Shown here in pieces: positions 37,506 to 49,384 of a stretch of DNA of 64,000 nucleotides; position 1 is the first letter of the stretch; each line of letters begins with the position of its first letter. The translations under genes and the position numbers were made by a program. The stretch is from Morinoia aosen (Eukaryota > Arthropoda > Malacostraca > Amphipoda > Talitridae). The stretch covers positions 86,731,130-86,795,129 of the forward strand of contig CM059567.1 in NCBI GenBank assembly GCA_030386875.1, written 5' to 3'. The notes beneath the pieces were generated by a model. The model ran no database searches and had not been told where the DNA came from. It worked only from the letters and a program-made list of their open reading frames with translations.

Positions 37506-38227
37506 GCTCCTCTAGATGCAATAGAAACGTGATCAGTGAAATTTGTAAAATTTTGTAAATTAGGTCAAGTCCAGGGTTGAAGATCCCCATAACCTTACAA
37601 TGGCTAATGTTATTCCCTCACGAATAAAATAACACTTTTCAGTGCATTCATTATCCCTCAATAACCACGGACTTCAAGACGCACTTGCACTCAGTCAGAG
37701 CCCAAAATAATGGAGTAGAGAATAAAAATAAGTGCGACCTCTTTGGCGGAATAAGTAAGCAGATGAAAGGTTTTTCAGAAATGAGTTCTACTTATATATT
37801 TGATGGAATCATCTAAGCAAAATCTTTAGCGAGTCCAATGCCTTATTTTTAAAAGCTTCTTCGTAAATTTACAGGACCGTAGTTTGCTCATCCAGTAGTG
37901 AGTATGAAATGAAATATGCTCAAGCGCTAAAATTGCTTAAATCTCTCTGTTAAACATACATGGGGTGTAATGAATCAGACTCGGTTTGATAAAATTTTAT
38001 CATGCTGTTATTCGTTGATCGGCTGAAACATGGAAAACACTCAATCGGTTAGTTATAATTTAAGGGGGTCAACCTAAGATTTGGACTTTTTTCATCCGAT
38101 TCGTTTGAAATTTGGCCAGTATATGTATATGTTGAAAGTAAACTTTTTTCCTCGGGTAACTTTTTCGGTTTAGGCCTTATTTTTTTAAATACCAAAAGCA
38201 AAGTTTTTGGTTGATTTTTATAGATAT

Positions 38228-38530
38228 TTCTGGATATTTCAAAAGAATAGAACCCATTGAGTTTTCGCTAGAACAAAACCAAAAGCAGTTTTAGAATCCT
38301 TGGAACATTTCTAACCAAAGTATGTTCGAAAATTTTCATACATGAAACTTTTCGTGTTTTTTTTGTATGCGATATTCGATCACTAACTCGCATATATAAA
38401 AAAATTGATTTGTACAATTGAGAAGTTTGCCAACATACTTTTGTAATAAATGTTTCAAGGATTCTAAAACTGTCTTTGGTTTTGTTCTAGCATAAAAACT
38501 CACCGACTTCTATTCTTTTGGATGTTGAAG
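38228..38530. repeat. Inverted-repeat family B, foldback pair
   Basis: 38228-38325 and 38430-38524 are reverse complements. Shared blocks are AGTTTT..GCTAGAACAAAACCAAA, CAGTTTTAGAATCCTTG and AACATTT. No gene inside. Confidence 0.75.
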
Positions 38531-38859
38531 ATTAGAGGTTTTGGGTATAAGTCAAAAACAAAATTTTTTGTTGAAGTGTAATATAATGGACAATTTATGT
38601 AATTAAATGCTGTTTTCATTTTTATTTCGATAATATCAATGCATAACTTCATATTTTCACTGTGAATTGTAATTTCCCCCCCAAAATAAAAAAATTCTTT
38701 TTTATAAAAATTATGAAATTTCATATTTATGGTGTGAGTCTAATGAAATTTGACTATTATATGTAACTTTTCAAAATAAAAACACAATTGCTTCTATTCA
38801 TTTTTTAGATTCAGGCCTTAGTTTCTGGAGAAAATTTGCATATTGTTTTTTAGTTCATT

Positions 38860-38955
38860 TCCATGGATACTTCAAAGAAATAGAAGTCATTGAGTTTTTA
38901 TGCTAGAACAAAACCAAAGACAGTTTTAGAATTCTTGAAGTATTGTAAACAAAGT
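38860..38955. repeat. Inverted-repeat family B, third copy
   Basis: Same sequence as 38228-38325 in the same orientation: ACTTCAAAGAAATAGAA, GAGTTTTTATGCTAGAACAA and CAGTTTTAGAATTCTTGAAG blocks. Confidence 0.75.
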
Positions 38956-40415
38956 AACGGTTTTAAATTTTCTATTTTCCGTTTTGTTTTCTTCTTATAT
39001 GGGGTAGAAACGGGGTCGAAAATTCAGAATTTTCTGTCCCGTTACCCCCCCTGGGTAACGTTACGTTAATGTTATCTTACTTCGTTATTATGTGTGAATA
39101 AAGCGGAAAAACTTTCCTTACCTCGAAGTCTGCACCTGGAGAAAATTTTTCCATTATTTATCGTTTGCTTGACTCGTTCAAACACGGAGAACCAGAAAAC
39201 TCGACTACCAATTCCGATTGTTCAAATAAGAATTATTCTTAACATATTTGACACGCGATCAAGCGGTGACGGACCAATACCGCGATTTATCATTTTGAAC
39301 GACACTCGGTGGATCTTAAAACTCCATTCTGGAAATTGCACGTGAAACACAGCTGCAAATTCTAAAAAAAGTTTATTTTCAATATAGGTGGTACAAAAAA
39401 GTAGTACATCATTGGTTTTTAAAATATCTTAAAGGAAATTCACTTAAATGATACACACACATGAATATTTTGATACCCATTTCACTAGTCGAGAAGAAAT
39501 TATTGAGGGCAATATACTCCTAACGTCGCTTAATATACATTTGATGATACATGTAATTGTAATCATAAGAGACAACGTAATTTTATTGACGATGCATTTT
39601 CATTGTGGGGGGAAAACACTATTGACAGTGTACATGCACATGACATAAAACTTTAAATTTCTTGACGTCTGTAAATGATATTTGAATTGCTAATTTCGGC
39701 AGAAGTTCAAAAATGTCATTTCAAGGAAGCATGAAAAAATATACAAGCATGAGGATCTTGAAAATTGCAAGTTTTGTTTTTCCAATTAACATTTTTTAAC
39801 CTAACGTTCATTAGTTGATAAGCATTTTATTCAAATATAAATGGATGATCAGTGACACACAACAAATTTATAGTTTTTCATGTGAATGGTTTTAAATAAC
39901 AAAGAGATGACGAGTTAGCTAATGTTACAAGTCGAGAGTGAACCGCAAAAAGACCGGTATTTCTAGTTCAAATTCTAGTTGTTAGTTTAGTGCACACATA
40001 TGTGCATATATACATGTACATATATACACATATACATGCACATACGTACCCACGCTCATACATACACCTAACACGCACACATACACAAGCACATATCGAT
40101 GCATCTAGGCAATCACAAAACATTTGCGTTCTACAAAAATGTTGTGCGATGTACTGAGATATAGGATAATGAGTAAAGGAGGTTCGTACCAACTTTTTCA
40201 GTATGCGTTGCAGCTTACTATATCCAATGAAATAATATACCGATGTTTAATTAAATGTTGTAACGAAAAGATCATTGGTTGATAAGGGTCTTATTTATCA
40301 TATGTGGGCGACCCCGCAACAAATATTTATAAATATCTTTTTAATAAATACTTTACAATAATGAAGTGAAATGATGTATTACGTAGTTACACATACACCC
40401 ATATACGCACACATA
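38956..40415. other. AT-rich DNA with simple repeats
   Basis: No gene. TA/CA microsatellite-like sequence at 39990-40090 and 40390-40415. The stretch 39900-40150 shows weak similarity to 41750-42070 (a TAGTTGTTAGTTTAGTGCAC-type block and following CATATG/CACA repeats), so both may be copies of one old repeat. Confidence 0.45.
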
Positions 40416-41192
40416 CACTGGAAGAAATAATGGCCCTATTTTGAAACACCCAGGTGCATCTGACGTTTGTCCCCAAACCGAGACACGCAGAGGCATCATC
40501 AATGAGACGCCCAAGATTAGGATGCATACCAGTGTCTCTAGACTCGATTTAGAGACGCTCTAGTGTCTCACTAAAAGTGCTTCAGTGTCTCATCGATGAG
40601 ACTCTTGGGCTTGAGTTTGAGGCATTTACAAGTGATGTCTCACACACACTCTACGGATATTAAGCTGTAGCATTACACTGTCAAACAAGGTTGGCGCTTC
40701 CAGCGCTATGAAGAAACTTGGATACGCTTACGTATTCTTTAGCTAAGCGATAGCTACTGCTGGTGTCATTAATATTAGGTCTAACCGCTGAAGAGCTGCG
40801 GCGGGAACTACATTCGCCTCCAGCAATAATTAAGCCTTTTCAAGCCATCAGCTGCACTTCTCGTTCAGCTGAGAACGATAACGACTAAGCGGTAACTTCC
40901 CCTGAAGAGTCCATTTAGACAGGCTACAAGAAAAGTTATGTATGTAAAAAAAATTAATTTGATCCGTGTTACATTTACTGAACACTTGAATAACTGAAGT
41001 CAATTTGAGGGGTGACTAAGCTATTACATTATCATTGCCAATAAAAGATAGGCAGCATTTTGAGACACTTCAAGCTCATTGAGGTGTCGCACTTCCGATG
41101 AGACATCTATTCTGTTTCTGAGACGTTCTGGCTATCTTTGGGACACCTGAACAGCCATGAGACACTTAGTGAGGCAAAAGTTTCTTTCCGTG
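40416..41192. mobile_element. Non-autonomous DNA transposon with CACTGGAAGAAA ends and TGTCTC repeats
   Basis: The left end CACTGGAAGAAA and the inverse right end CACGGAAAGAAA are each flanked by TA. Subterminal regions on both sides hold many GAGAC/GTCTC motifs (for example TGTCTCA and GAGACACTT), more than ten in all, in both orientations. The middle (40650-41030) is anonymous. At 777 bp with no coding frame, it must rely on another element's transposase. The superfamily is uncertain; a TA target suggests the Tc1/mariner group. Confidence 0.6.
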
Positions 41193-43515
41193 TAGCGTGC
41201 ATACATACACATATAAACAAGCATGTGCGCAAATATCAGCATAAACTAGTCGGTATAAACTATCATTCCAATCGAGGGACTCAAGAGAAGATTTCTTTTA
41301 TCACGGCATGAATTTTATGAAATTTCCGTACTAATAAAGTGGCACATAACAGTCTACCTGAGTCAGAAACATGAAAACGACTGTTCTAGAACGGTTCCCA
41401 AGTACAGCATAATTGCAGAAATACGTGAGATCAACCGCCTAGGTGCGGTTGTTATAAAGAAAGAAAACCAGAATGTCATATCAGGGTATCAAATTAGAAA
41501 AATATCCCATTCTCCTAGAAATATGGGGCAGAATGTCTGCAATTGATAAACATACATAGGCACCATGACGGTCTAGTTTTATGCTTAAGGAAGGAAAGAT
41601 ATAAAATGTATCCTGTGGCTGGTTTATTTAAGTTCAATAGAGCTTGCTAATCAATGAAAGCAATAGAAATACTGAACATTGTGGGTTGCAAACATGACAT
41701 TTTACATGTACAAGACATATAAGCTTTGAATTGCTTTGCAATAATAAAATGAAATGACGTGTTGGGTAGTGTTAGAAGTTTGGGGTGAAAAAAGGCGATA
41801 TTTATAGTTTATATGCCAGTTGCTAGTCCAGTGCACGCAGGTATATGTGCGCATATCCTTTGGTCCTTTGGTGAAGTTCGGACGCTCTGGTCCAGGTCAC
41901 GCCGAAGGCGCCGCCTCACAGCGCTGTCGCGCCGCTACAGTTGTTGCGCCCTTCGGTGGGCGAGCTGCTGCAGCAAACTGTTGCCTGCAGCAGGCTGATA
42001 GTAGTGAGGCATATGCACACCCATATGCGCACATACACCCATATACGTACACACATATACAAGTAAGCATGCTTGTGAATCCCAAAGTACAGGCGATCAA
42101 ATCAAAATACCTACGCATACCTCAAAACTATTGTGAATGTTTTGAATTGTAAAACAATGAGCTAGGGAGATTATTCAGCAATGGAGATACTGAGCAAATG
42201 AGATTCGTCTATACTTACTCAGCATGTTCTGCAACTAAGAATTATTGTTGATACGCAAGACGACGACTTATTTTGGTATTAAATTCTCTGTGTTTGAGGG
42301 GTTTTAATACTCACGGTAAGTTTGTTCCACAGTAAGGCGCCTGATATTGACAGAGCCTTTTGCCCTATGTGAGATGAACGATAGTCAACTAGAACTTTAT
42401 TGTTTCTGTTCGGCTTTTGGTTGGTTACAGTAGGTGGATGGAAACGCACTATCTCAGCATTGCTCTGAGGAAGATATAACGAGGAGAATACGTATTAGCC
42501 CCTCTGCATGAGAAGCCTTTCTTGAATAAAACCAAAACTTCCTTCAGAACTATGTACAGCATTACTTACCATCGTTTTATCATAGATCACAAAATTAAGA
42601 CGAGTAACAACTTTCCATGAATCTGTCTTAATTTTCCATTTCAGCTTGCCTTGGCCGGCATCGGTCTAACTCTGATCTTGTCCACCTTCTGATCTCGCGG
42701 CTAATGATCCTGCCTGCCCCTCTTTGCAATATGGTCTGATGAGATTCTTCCTTTTGACCAGGAAGGAATTTATATAAGGGACGGTCTCTGATCGACGGTG
42801 AAAGAGCGGGACCAAACTTTTAGCCCCTGTCGAACGCTTTGATGCTACCGAACGATTTTCACGATGCCCTCATTTCCCCGGAATTCACTAGCTTTTATTA
42901 AAAAAATATGCTATTCATCTTCTTCAAATCTCATAAGTCGAAACCTTACTTTCCCATATGAAATGTTACTGAGCCATAGTACACATACCAACTTTAGAAA
43001 AATTGTCACTCTCCGATCGCAAGTACATAATTAAGAGTTGAAGAAGTTCCTTGAATTCGAATTTTTCTTAAAGAATCAACAGTCTTGTTACCTACTCTTA
43101 GATCTGCCGTACCTTCGATGACATGTGCAGAAGCGAAATAACGCAAGATTCCGCCTTATGGATGTTTTTGAAAAATAACTTAATGGTTTCATTAGTTGTT
43201 TACATTTCACCATCGCAGAGCCCGGTGTTTCTTCCAATGGGAAAAGTAAGAGAGCTATAATTCCTCTGCTAATGCGTGTGTTAGAAATGGATTCTGAGTC
43301 GGCCTGTGAGTGGTAACCATGTTGAAGTTACCTGTTGAGCATCGAAAACCAATGAGAAAGTCAGTAAATATGAACTTGATTTGAATATAACTTCTTGTTT
43401 CACTCAAATACCTTTTAAAAATTATAATACGTGTTTTTTTTATTGTTTACAGATGGCTTGGCAATTTCTTACAGATACGAAGACGCATTACGGCATTAGA
43501 AGGTATGACTTATTG
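41193..43515. other. Unassigned DNA
   Basis: No gene. A GC-rich island of about 120 bp (41875-41995, GCCGC/CTGCAG-rich) is embedded in CATA/CACA simple repeats. A TTATATAAG motif occurs at about 42769. The stretch ends at the insertion point of the LTR element. Confidence 0.45.
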
Positions 43516-45858
43516 TGTCACGTCGTACAAGACGTGAGGAAATTTGAAGAATTTTGATAAATTTATTTCGGCAACATTCCGCGGATCCGCGCTTCGTCCG
43601 CAAGAATGACGCCAACGTTTTATTTGTTTGAAGTGCGTGGGAGGAACAGGTTCCCGGATAATCTTAAGTTTCTGTGTCGTTTAGGAAGTGAACTTGAGTG
43701 GGAAACTCATTTGATTTACGTGTTACCTCGCTGGCTATATTTTTCGGGTGTTTTCTTTCGGTGTAGCCAGTAAGCTGCAGTGTAATGCTGGGAATTAGTC
43801 AGGTTCTGGTTTAACGGTATTTTAGCTGAACACTGTGATTCACTAATGAACTTCCCTATCTCTGTTTCACTGCTCCAAGTGATTTTGTGTTAATGTCCAA
43901 ATGTTTTTTTTGCTCAGCAACATTTGCATAATAGCCAAGCCATGTAAGCTATGTTGTCATATATAATATTGTAAACAGTGTCATGGGCAGTAAATGCAAC
44001 ATGGAGAGACTGACATTTCAATGCTTTTAGTTTGACACAGAGGATTATTTGAAGTTTATTACATTTCATAGATTAACACAAGATAGCACAATTTTATATT
44101 TATTTGATAATACAAACCAACCACTGCTTCACTATTGAAAGATTTGTGTACTGAAAATAAAAACTATGGTGATTCTTCCATGGATTAGACATCAGTTGTT
44201 GACATTGAAAAATTCATGGACGTCGTGCTGGACTTGTACCAACTTGGGAACATGATTTTTCTTGCCTTGGTATTATTTACGTCGTGCCAGATTTGTACCA
44301 ACTTGGGAACATGATTTTTCTTGTCTTTGTATTATTTCTTGTCTTTGTATTATTTATAACATTCATTAATAGAAAAACGTGAAGCAAAGTAAAATAAATT
44401 TAGTCGATTGGCTTCTTACCTATGAGCTGTGCTGGGCAAGTTGCGCCAGTCAGCAAGGTGGAAGCCTAAAGTCACGGCATTCAGTAGACTGAGAATAGGC
44501 GCAGAAATTTGAGACCACTAGCTCATATGATTTGTGTTTTCAAAGCGACGTTGACAAACGTGTACTTGCCTCTCTCATTTTTTTATAATAGAATTTATTG
44601 ATAATGGTCGATTTGATAACCTGAGTGACTTGCCCCTGCTTTAGAGACCTAATTTTTGCTGTCTCTTTTCCACAGATAGGGTAAAGAAAGCCAGAGTAGG
44701 CACTTATTTTGCAGACTAAAATAAGCTGTCACAGGTCTAAACTGAGGGACCTTTCCTCATCGTCTGTAAGTATTTTAGAGTATCCTCTTTCAACTTGTGA
44801 TGTTACCGAACTCGTCATCTCTTTATATTGTGGAGTATTCATGTGAAAACTATAAACTTGTTGTGCGATCGTCCACTTTTGTTCAAACAAAGTGCTTATT
44901 GACTAATGACCGCTGTGTTAAGATTGTTGGATACGGATGTACATTCATATATATAACTTTGTGCTTCCTTAAAAGGACACTTTGAACATTGTCCGAAACA
45001 AGCGATTCATGTATTATTGCCTGGCGTCAAGGATTACGAAGTTTATGTCATGTACATATAAACTATCATAAGTGTTCTCACCTCACAATGGAAATGCATC
45101 GTCCATGAAATTGCGCTGTCTCTTATAGCTATCATTACATGTATTATCGAATGTAGATTGGGCAAGATTAGGAGTACATTGCCCTCAATCATTCCCTTCG
45201 ACTAGTGACACGAGTTTACAATATTCGTGTGCGTATATCATGAATATGTTCTTTCTAAATGTGTTACTCGACTAGAGACTTATTTTTCTTCCCTGTCGAT
45301 GCAACGGAAACCTTTCTTGTTTGTGAACTTATTTCCCAGCCTACTGTTCCTGTGCACCTTGTGCGTAGATTCCGCGTTCCCCCAACTACACGCTAGATGG
45401 TGCTTTCCTCTTTCCTCTCTTGGGACACCTTTGTCGTGGTCAAGGGAGGCTAAAACTTTCTTATATAATAATACTAGTAATAGTAATGCGAATTGTTGTT
45501 GTGCTACGTCGTTAGCAGGGCGGTGAATTCTCTTTTTATGTGCTACTATTCTATGGCCTCTTATGTCCCACTCAGCTATTTCTCGTGTACCCTTGAGGTG
45601 TGAATTTACTTTCTTGTTGTGCGGTGCTATATACACCAGTTAATCATTCGACTATGATCTTGAATTAGGCTTCTCTTGTCATGCAATTCGTGGTCCGACT
45701 CTGAATCATACCTTTCTGGGCAGATTCACGGAGTCGTTTGGATAAGAAATAAAACCGAAGAAACCTCGACTTCTTTTGGAATCCTTGCGCCTACCGTTCT
45801 ATGTTGTGCCGAAGCGAAGATAGCGAAGATAGAAATTCCGCTAGCGCACAACATAACA
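43516..45858 (+). repeat. 5' LTR, 2,343 bp
   Basis: It starts TGTCACGTCGTACAAGACG, which contains the inverted pair CACGTC/GACGTG, and ends GCACAACATAACA. A 59-bp unit is tandemly repeated at 44220-44278 and 44279-44337, plus an 18-bp partial copy. AATAAA at 45748-45753, about 105 bp before the end, may be the polyadenylation signal. By eye it differs from the 3' LTR at about 28 sites: 26 substitutions and two 1-base gaps. Small frames in it are not conserved genes. Confidence 0.92.
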
Positions 45859-45961
45859 GTGAATAGACGTCATCGGAAGGTCCCCGCCAGAAGAAGCCCT
45901 CCAAAGAGGAGGCCCACAACAGATTCTCAGCAACCCGTGGCAAACTTTCAAGAGCGCCGAG

Positions 45962-48900
45962 ATGACCTCTCTCGGAAGAAAGCACAAGCCCAGACTTCCA
46001 CAGCTGGAAGACCAATTCAACACTGAGCTGGCAGCCTTGAACAGTCTCCTGAATGGTGCAGTACCACGAGACCTCAGGAACCCCAGCGAGGTGGACCAGG
46101 TACATGCCGGAATCCGAACAAAGGCTAAGGCCGTTAGAAAGCTCGGAGACCAGCTAGCTATGGCTCTAGAGGGCTCGGGAGCCACAGCAGAAGCGACAGC
46201 AGTTCGGGACTCGTTGACAATCGCCAGAGCCCGCAGAAAGAAGCTGATGGATTCAATGCATCGCAGAAGTGAGGAGCTCCTGGGGAGCTCCTCACGGAGT
46301 GCGACAACGGAACCTTCCCAGCGCAAGAGCTCGAGGACGAGAAGGACCTCGTCCAAGAACCAGCAGCAAGGCGCTGCCCATCAGAACAAGCCCCCAAAAT
46401 CATCATTGGCTGAGAACAGGAACGGACACCGTTCCAACCGTCGGGGCAGAGACCAGGCCAGCCCCAGCCATCGTCGTCAGAGGCACCAAGGTTCGAGCTA
46501 TTACAGCCAGAGTCAAGACAGTGAGAGCGATCATAGCCAGAGCCTTCCCAGTGCCAGCTCTCGTCACAAGGACGGCGAATCCGAGCGCCGCGAGCCCCCT
46601 AGCCAAGGCAATAAGCAGATGCTTATCGACATCACTGAAGAGCCATCGGTACTGTTGGCGCAAATTGCCATCGAGAGGTCGAAATTGAGGAACGGGAACC
46701 GAACGGAGAACGATCAGCCCTTCGGTGAGCAGAATACCGAGTGCAAAGAGGACCGCACAGGAGCATGGGTCGACCAAGCCTTCCAGCATCACGTCATCGA
46801 ACCCGCAGGGGGCACAACGGCGGTTGCGAATGCTTCGCCCCGTGCCACCGATCTCGCACCTCCGATGAATCCCTCCGCACCAGCATTCCAACCCCGGGCT
46901 TCCACCGGCTCACCCGCCGTGGTCTTTGAAACAAGGCCACCAGTGATCGACGGAGCTATGAGGCTCTCAATGATCGAAGATTTAAAAAGGACGCCCAGCC
47001 AACCCTACGCGGGAGAGGCTCACCTGTTCCACAGATGGTTCGATGCCATCAAGAGAAGGATGGAGAGGCTCGCCGTGGAGCCCATCGACGCCATCGAGAT
47101 CCTCACGAACCACACCTGCGGCGAGCCAAGGAGCCTCATTGACGACACCCTGGCAGCTACCTACCTGGACACGGCGGCCCTGCTCACCCTCATCGTCGAA
47201 CAATTGAAGACTCGCTTCGCCTCTGACGACAGGGTAGCCGATAGCCTGCTCGAACGCCTCGCGCAAACGTCAGACATAAAGGGGACAAAGGGGGACCGCA
47301 TGGTCGGTCTCAAGCTGCGGAAGTTCAGCGACGCCTGTCTAGCGATTCATCACACAATGCAGCACAACAAAGGCCTCGCCTTCCTGAACACCGACGTAGG
47401 GCTGTCTCCCATCGTTGAGAGGCTACCCTTCTTCGTTCTGGACGCCTGGAGAAGCGAACGAACTAGGCACAGAAGATTATTTGGATCGCTACCTGATTTC
47501 GCCAGGTTCTGCGAGTTCATCAAAACGCTGTCAGACACCCAGTGTGATAGTTTTGTGGCATCGAACCTCAACTGGGTGAGCAATCGACTCGACACGGCCG
47601 CCCCCGCTCGCCTCAATCCAAGAGCCTCGCGAGTTCTCTACACGTCCTCGGAGAATCAAACCGGCAGCTGCGTTCTCCACCAGAGTGCACAGCGCGCGAC
47701 AAACTCGTGCCAAACGGTAAGAAAGATGGAATCTCGGAAGAAGAAGGACTTCATACGCGAGCATAAGTTATGTTACCGTTGTCTAGGCCCTCACTGGGCA
47801 AAGCACTGCAATGAAGTTGTGAAGTGCGATGACTGCGGAGCCAGCAGTCACAGCACGGCCGCCCACATCAACTGGCGAGCAGCTGGAAATTCGAGTGAAA
47901 CCACTCGTCAGGAGAGACCCAGTCGAGAACCGAGCGACGACAGAGCTCAGAGCGAACTCGGGGAGAGATTGAGAGCTGTGGCCCTGGCCTCTCGCGTACC
48001 CACAGCCGAGGAGGGTGCATGCAGCAAAGTTGTTCTGGCAGACGTTATCGACGAGAACACGGGTCGGTCGTGCCGCGCCTACGTAATCTTAGATGAGCAA
48101 AGCACCACGTCCTTCTGCTCTCCTAAGCTGTTGAACGCCCTCCGCGTGACAACCCCCAAGTCTCACTACGAGCTGGAAACGCTGACCGATCAATCCGCCG
48201 CTCGGTACGGCAGACGCGTGTCAGGGTTGAAAATAAAGGGAGTGTCCGAAGACCAAACCTTCGAGCTCCCACCGATGTTGGAATGCAACTCCATCCCCGA
48301 TAGAAAGAAAGCAGTCGCGACCTACGAACGCGTCGCAAGAACCCCGGAGATATCGCACTTCGCTCAGCATTTCTTGCCCTTGGACAAACGCGCAGAAGTC
48401 GCGGTGCTCCTGGGGACGGACTGCGGAGACCTACTCTACAGTCACTCCGACAAACAACGCCGCAAGGCTCCGTTCGTCCACCACACTGCCTTAGGCTGGG
48501 CAGTGGTCGGCAAGGTGAACTACGACGTCAGCCCCGAAGGAGAGCACTCTTACACGGTCGCAAGAATCGTAGCCGAAGCCGCTCTCAAAACCTGTGGCCC
48601 GGAGACGTGCCTTGAACCGCTCTCAGGAGAAGACGCTATCGCCCAGCAGCACAGCGATGAAACCCCTCATCCGCGGCCCCCCGACGGTCGCGGAGACCCT
48701 GAAAAGATGAAAAACACAAGGGCAGAGGAAGACAATCAAGCGGAAACCCCGCCAACGACGAGATTTATCAACCAGTCAGCAACAAACGACGAAATGGACG
48801 CTCAGTGCGATCCAGACAGCGCATCACCGAAGTCCAAGAAGAAACGGAAATGGGAGCTTCCGTACCCTGGTGATCTGAAGAGAAAGTACGACGCGCACCA

Positions 48901-49084
48901 TGCTGAGCGCACATCTGTTGACAAGAGCTCGACAGAACGGGCCAAGCAAAGGGGGAGGCGGCCACGCGGCTCCCGACCCTCCAGGAAACGCCGAGCACCC
49001 ACCTCCATCTTCCCTTTACCAGCCTCTCAGTACCGCCTACGCGACAAGCTGCCGTCGGAATCCGAAGCATCGGGACAAGCATGA
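45962..49084 (+). CDS. BEL/Pao gag-protease polyprotein, 1,040 aa
   Basis: It encodes the structural Gag and an aspartic protease of a BEL/Pao element. In order: a polar, Ser/Arg-rich N-terminal region (1-330); the DUF1759-type Gag domain (about 345-500, including 'HRWFDAIKRRMERL' and 'EPRSLID'); two zinc knuckles near 604-635, CX2CX3HX4C then CX2CX4HX4H; a DUF1758/A17-type protease (about 680-855) with 'VILDEQSTTSF', the predicted catalytic Asp being D711, and 'LGTDCGDLL' and 'LGWAVVGKV' downstream; then a charged tail, very rich in Lys and Arg from about 957. The usual protease signature is D-S/T-G-S; D-E-Q-S here is a variant also known in BEL-like proteins. In autonomous relatives RT follows; here the frame simply ends. 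The ATG at 45962 lies 104 bp after the LTR. The frame is GC-rich compared with both flanks and the LTRs. Confidence 0.9.
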   Translation: MTSLGRKHKPRLPQLEDQFNTELAALNSLLNGAVPRDLRNPSEVDQVHAGIRTKAKAVRKLGDQLAMALEGSGATAEATAVRDSLTIARARRKKLMDSMHRRSEELLGSSSRSATTEPSQRKSSRTRRTSSKNQQQGAAHQNKPPKSSLAENRNGHRSNRRGRDQASPSHRRQRHQGSSYYSQSQDSESDHSQSLPSASSRHKDGESERREPPSQGNKQMLIDITEEPSVLLAQIAIERSKLRNGNRTENDQPFGEQNTECKEDRTGAWVDQAFQHHVIEPAGGTTAVANASPRATDLAPPMNPSAPAFQPRASTGSPAVVFETRPPVIDGAMRLSMIEDLKRTPSQPYAGEAHLFHRWFDAIKRRMERLAVEPIDAIEILTNHTCGEPRSLIDDTLAATYLDTAALLTLIVEQLKTRFASDDRVADSLLERLAQTSDIKGTKGDRMVGLKLRKFSDACLAIHHTMQHNKGLAFLNTDVGLSPIVERLPFFVLDAWRSERTRHRRLFGSLPDFARFCEFIKTLSDTQCDSFVASNLNWVSNRLDTAAPARLNPRASRVLYTSSENQTGSCVLHQSAQRATNSCQTVRKMESRKKKDFIREHKLCYRCLGPHWAKHCNEVVKCDDCGASSHSTAAHINWRAAGNSSETTRQERPSREPSDDRAQSELGERLRAVALASRVPTAEEGACSKVVLADVIDENTGRSCRAYVILDEQSTTSFCSPKLLNALRVTTPKSHYELETLTDQSAARYGRRVSGLKIKGVSEDQTFELPPMLECNSIPDRKKAVATYERVARTPEISHFAQHFLPLDKRAEVAVLLGTDCGDLLYSHSDKQRRKAPFVHHTALGWAVVGKVNYDVSPEGEHSYTVARIVAEAALKTCGPETCLEPLSGEDAIAQQHSDETPHPRPPDGRGDPEKMKNTRAEEDNQAETPPTTRFINQSATNDEMDAQCDPDSASPKSKKKRKWELPYPGDLKRKYDAHHAERTSVDKSSTERAKQRGRRPRGSRPSRKRRAPTSIFPLPASQYRLRDKLPSESEASGQA

Positions 49085-49371
49085 CGCACTCGCCGACGCA
49101 CGAGGAATGCCGGGCAGCGTCGAGAAAGACCAGGAGACAACACCCGGACCCCTCCAGAGGTCCACCACCCGCCAGCGACGGAAAGTTCGACGTTGGTCGG
49201 GGAAGCAGAGAGGACTCCTCTATGAGTCACGCCCGCGCAGCAGGTGGAAGGCCACCCACACGTCGCTGAAGACAACACCGACGCGTCCCGCGGGGCGAGG
49301 CGACTGCAATGAGCACGTAGTGGGTGGTGCACGTAGCACGTAGTGGGCAGTTATTGGTGGCCAGAGCCACC
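49085..49371 (+). other. Untranslated interior between the polyprotein and the polypurine tract
   Basis: GC-rich like the coding frame, but without a frame that resembles RT, RNase H or integrase. It may be the remnant of the end of a deleted pol gene, or a 3' leader. An overlapping +1-type frame (48900-49343) is Pro/Arg-rich and not recognisable. Confidence 0.5.
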
Positions 49372-49384
49372 AAGGGGGGGGGAG
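49372..49384 (+). promoter_or_regulatory. Polypurine tract
   Basis: AAGGGGGGGGGAG directly abuts the 3' LTR, the place where plus-strand DNA synthesis is primed in LTR retroelements. Confidence 0.8.

Noticed and set aside
45227-45636. Open frames of about 100-118 codons in the 5' LTR, repeated in the 3' LTR (51098-51507)
   Set aside because: They recur only because the LTRs are copies; both strands are open and neither frame resembles a protein.
45841-46356. Minus-strand frames opposite the gag gene
   Set aside because: Shadows of the GC-rich plus-strand coding frame.
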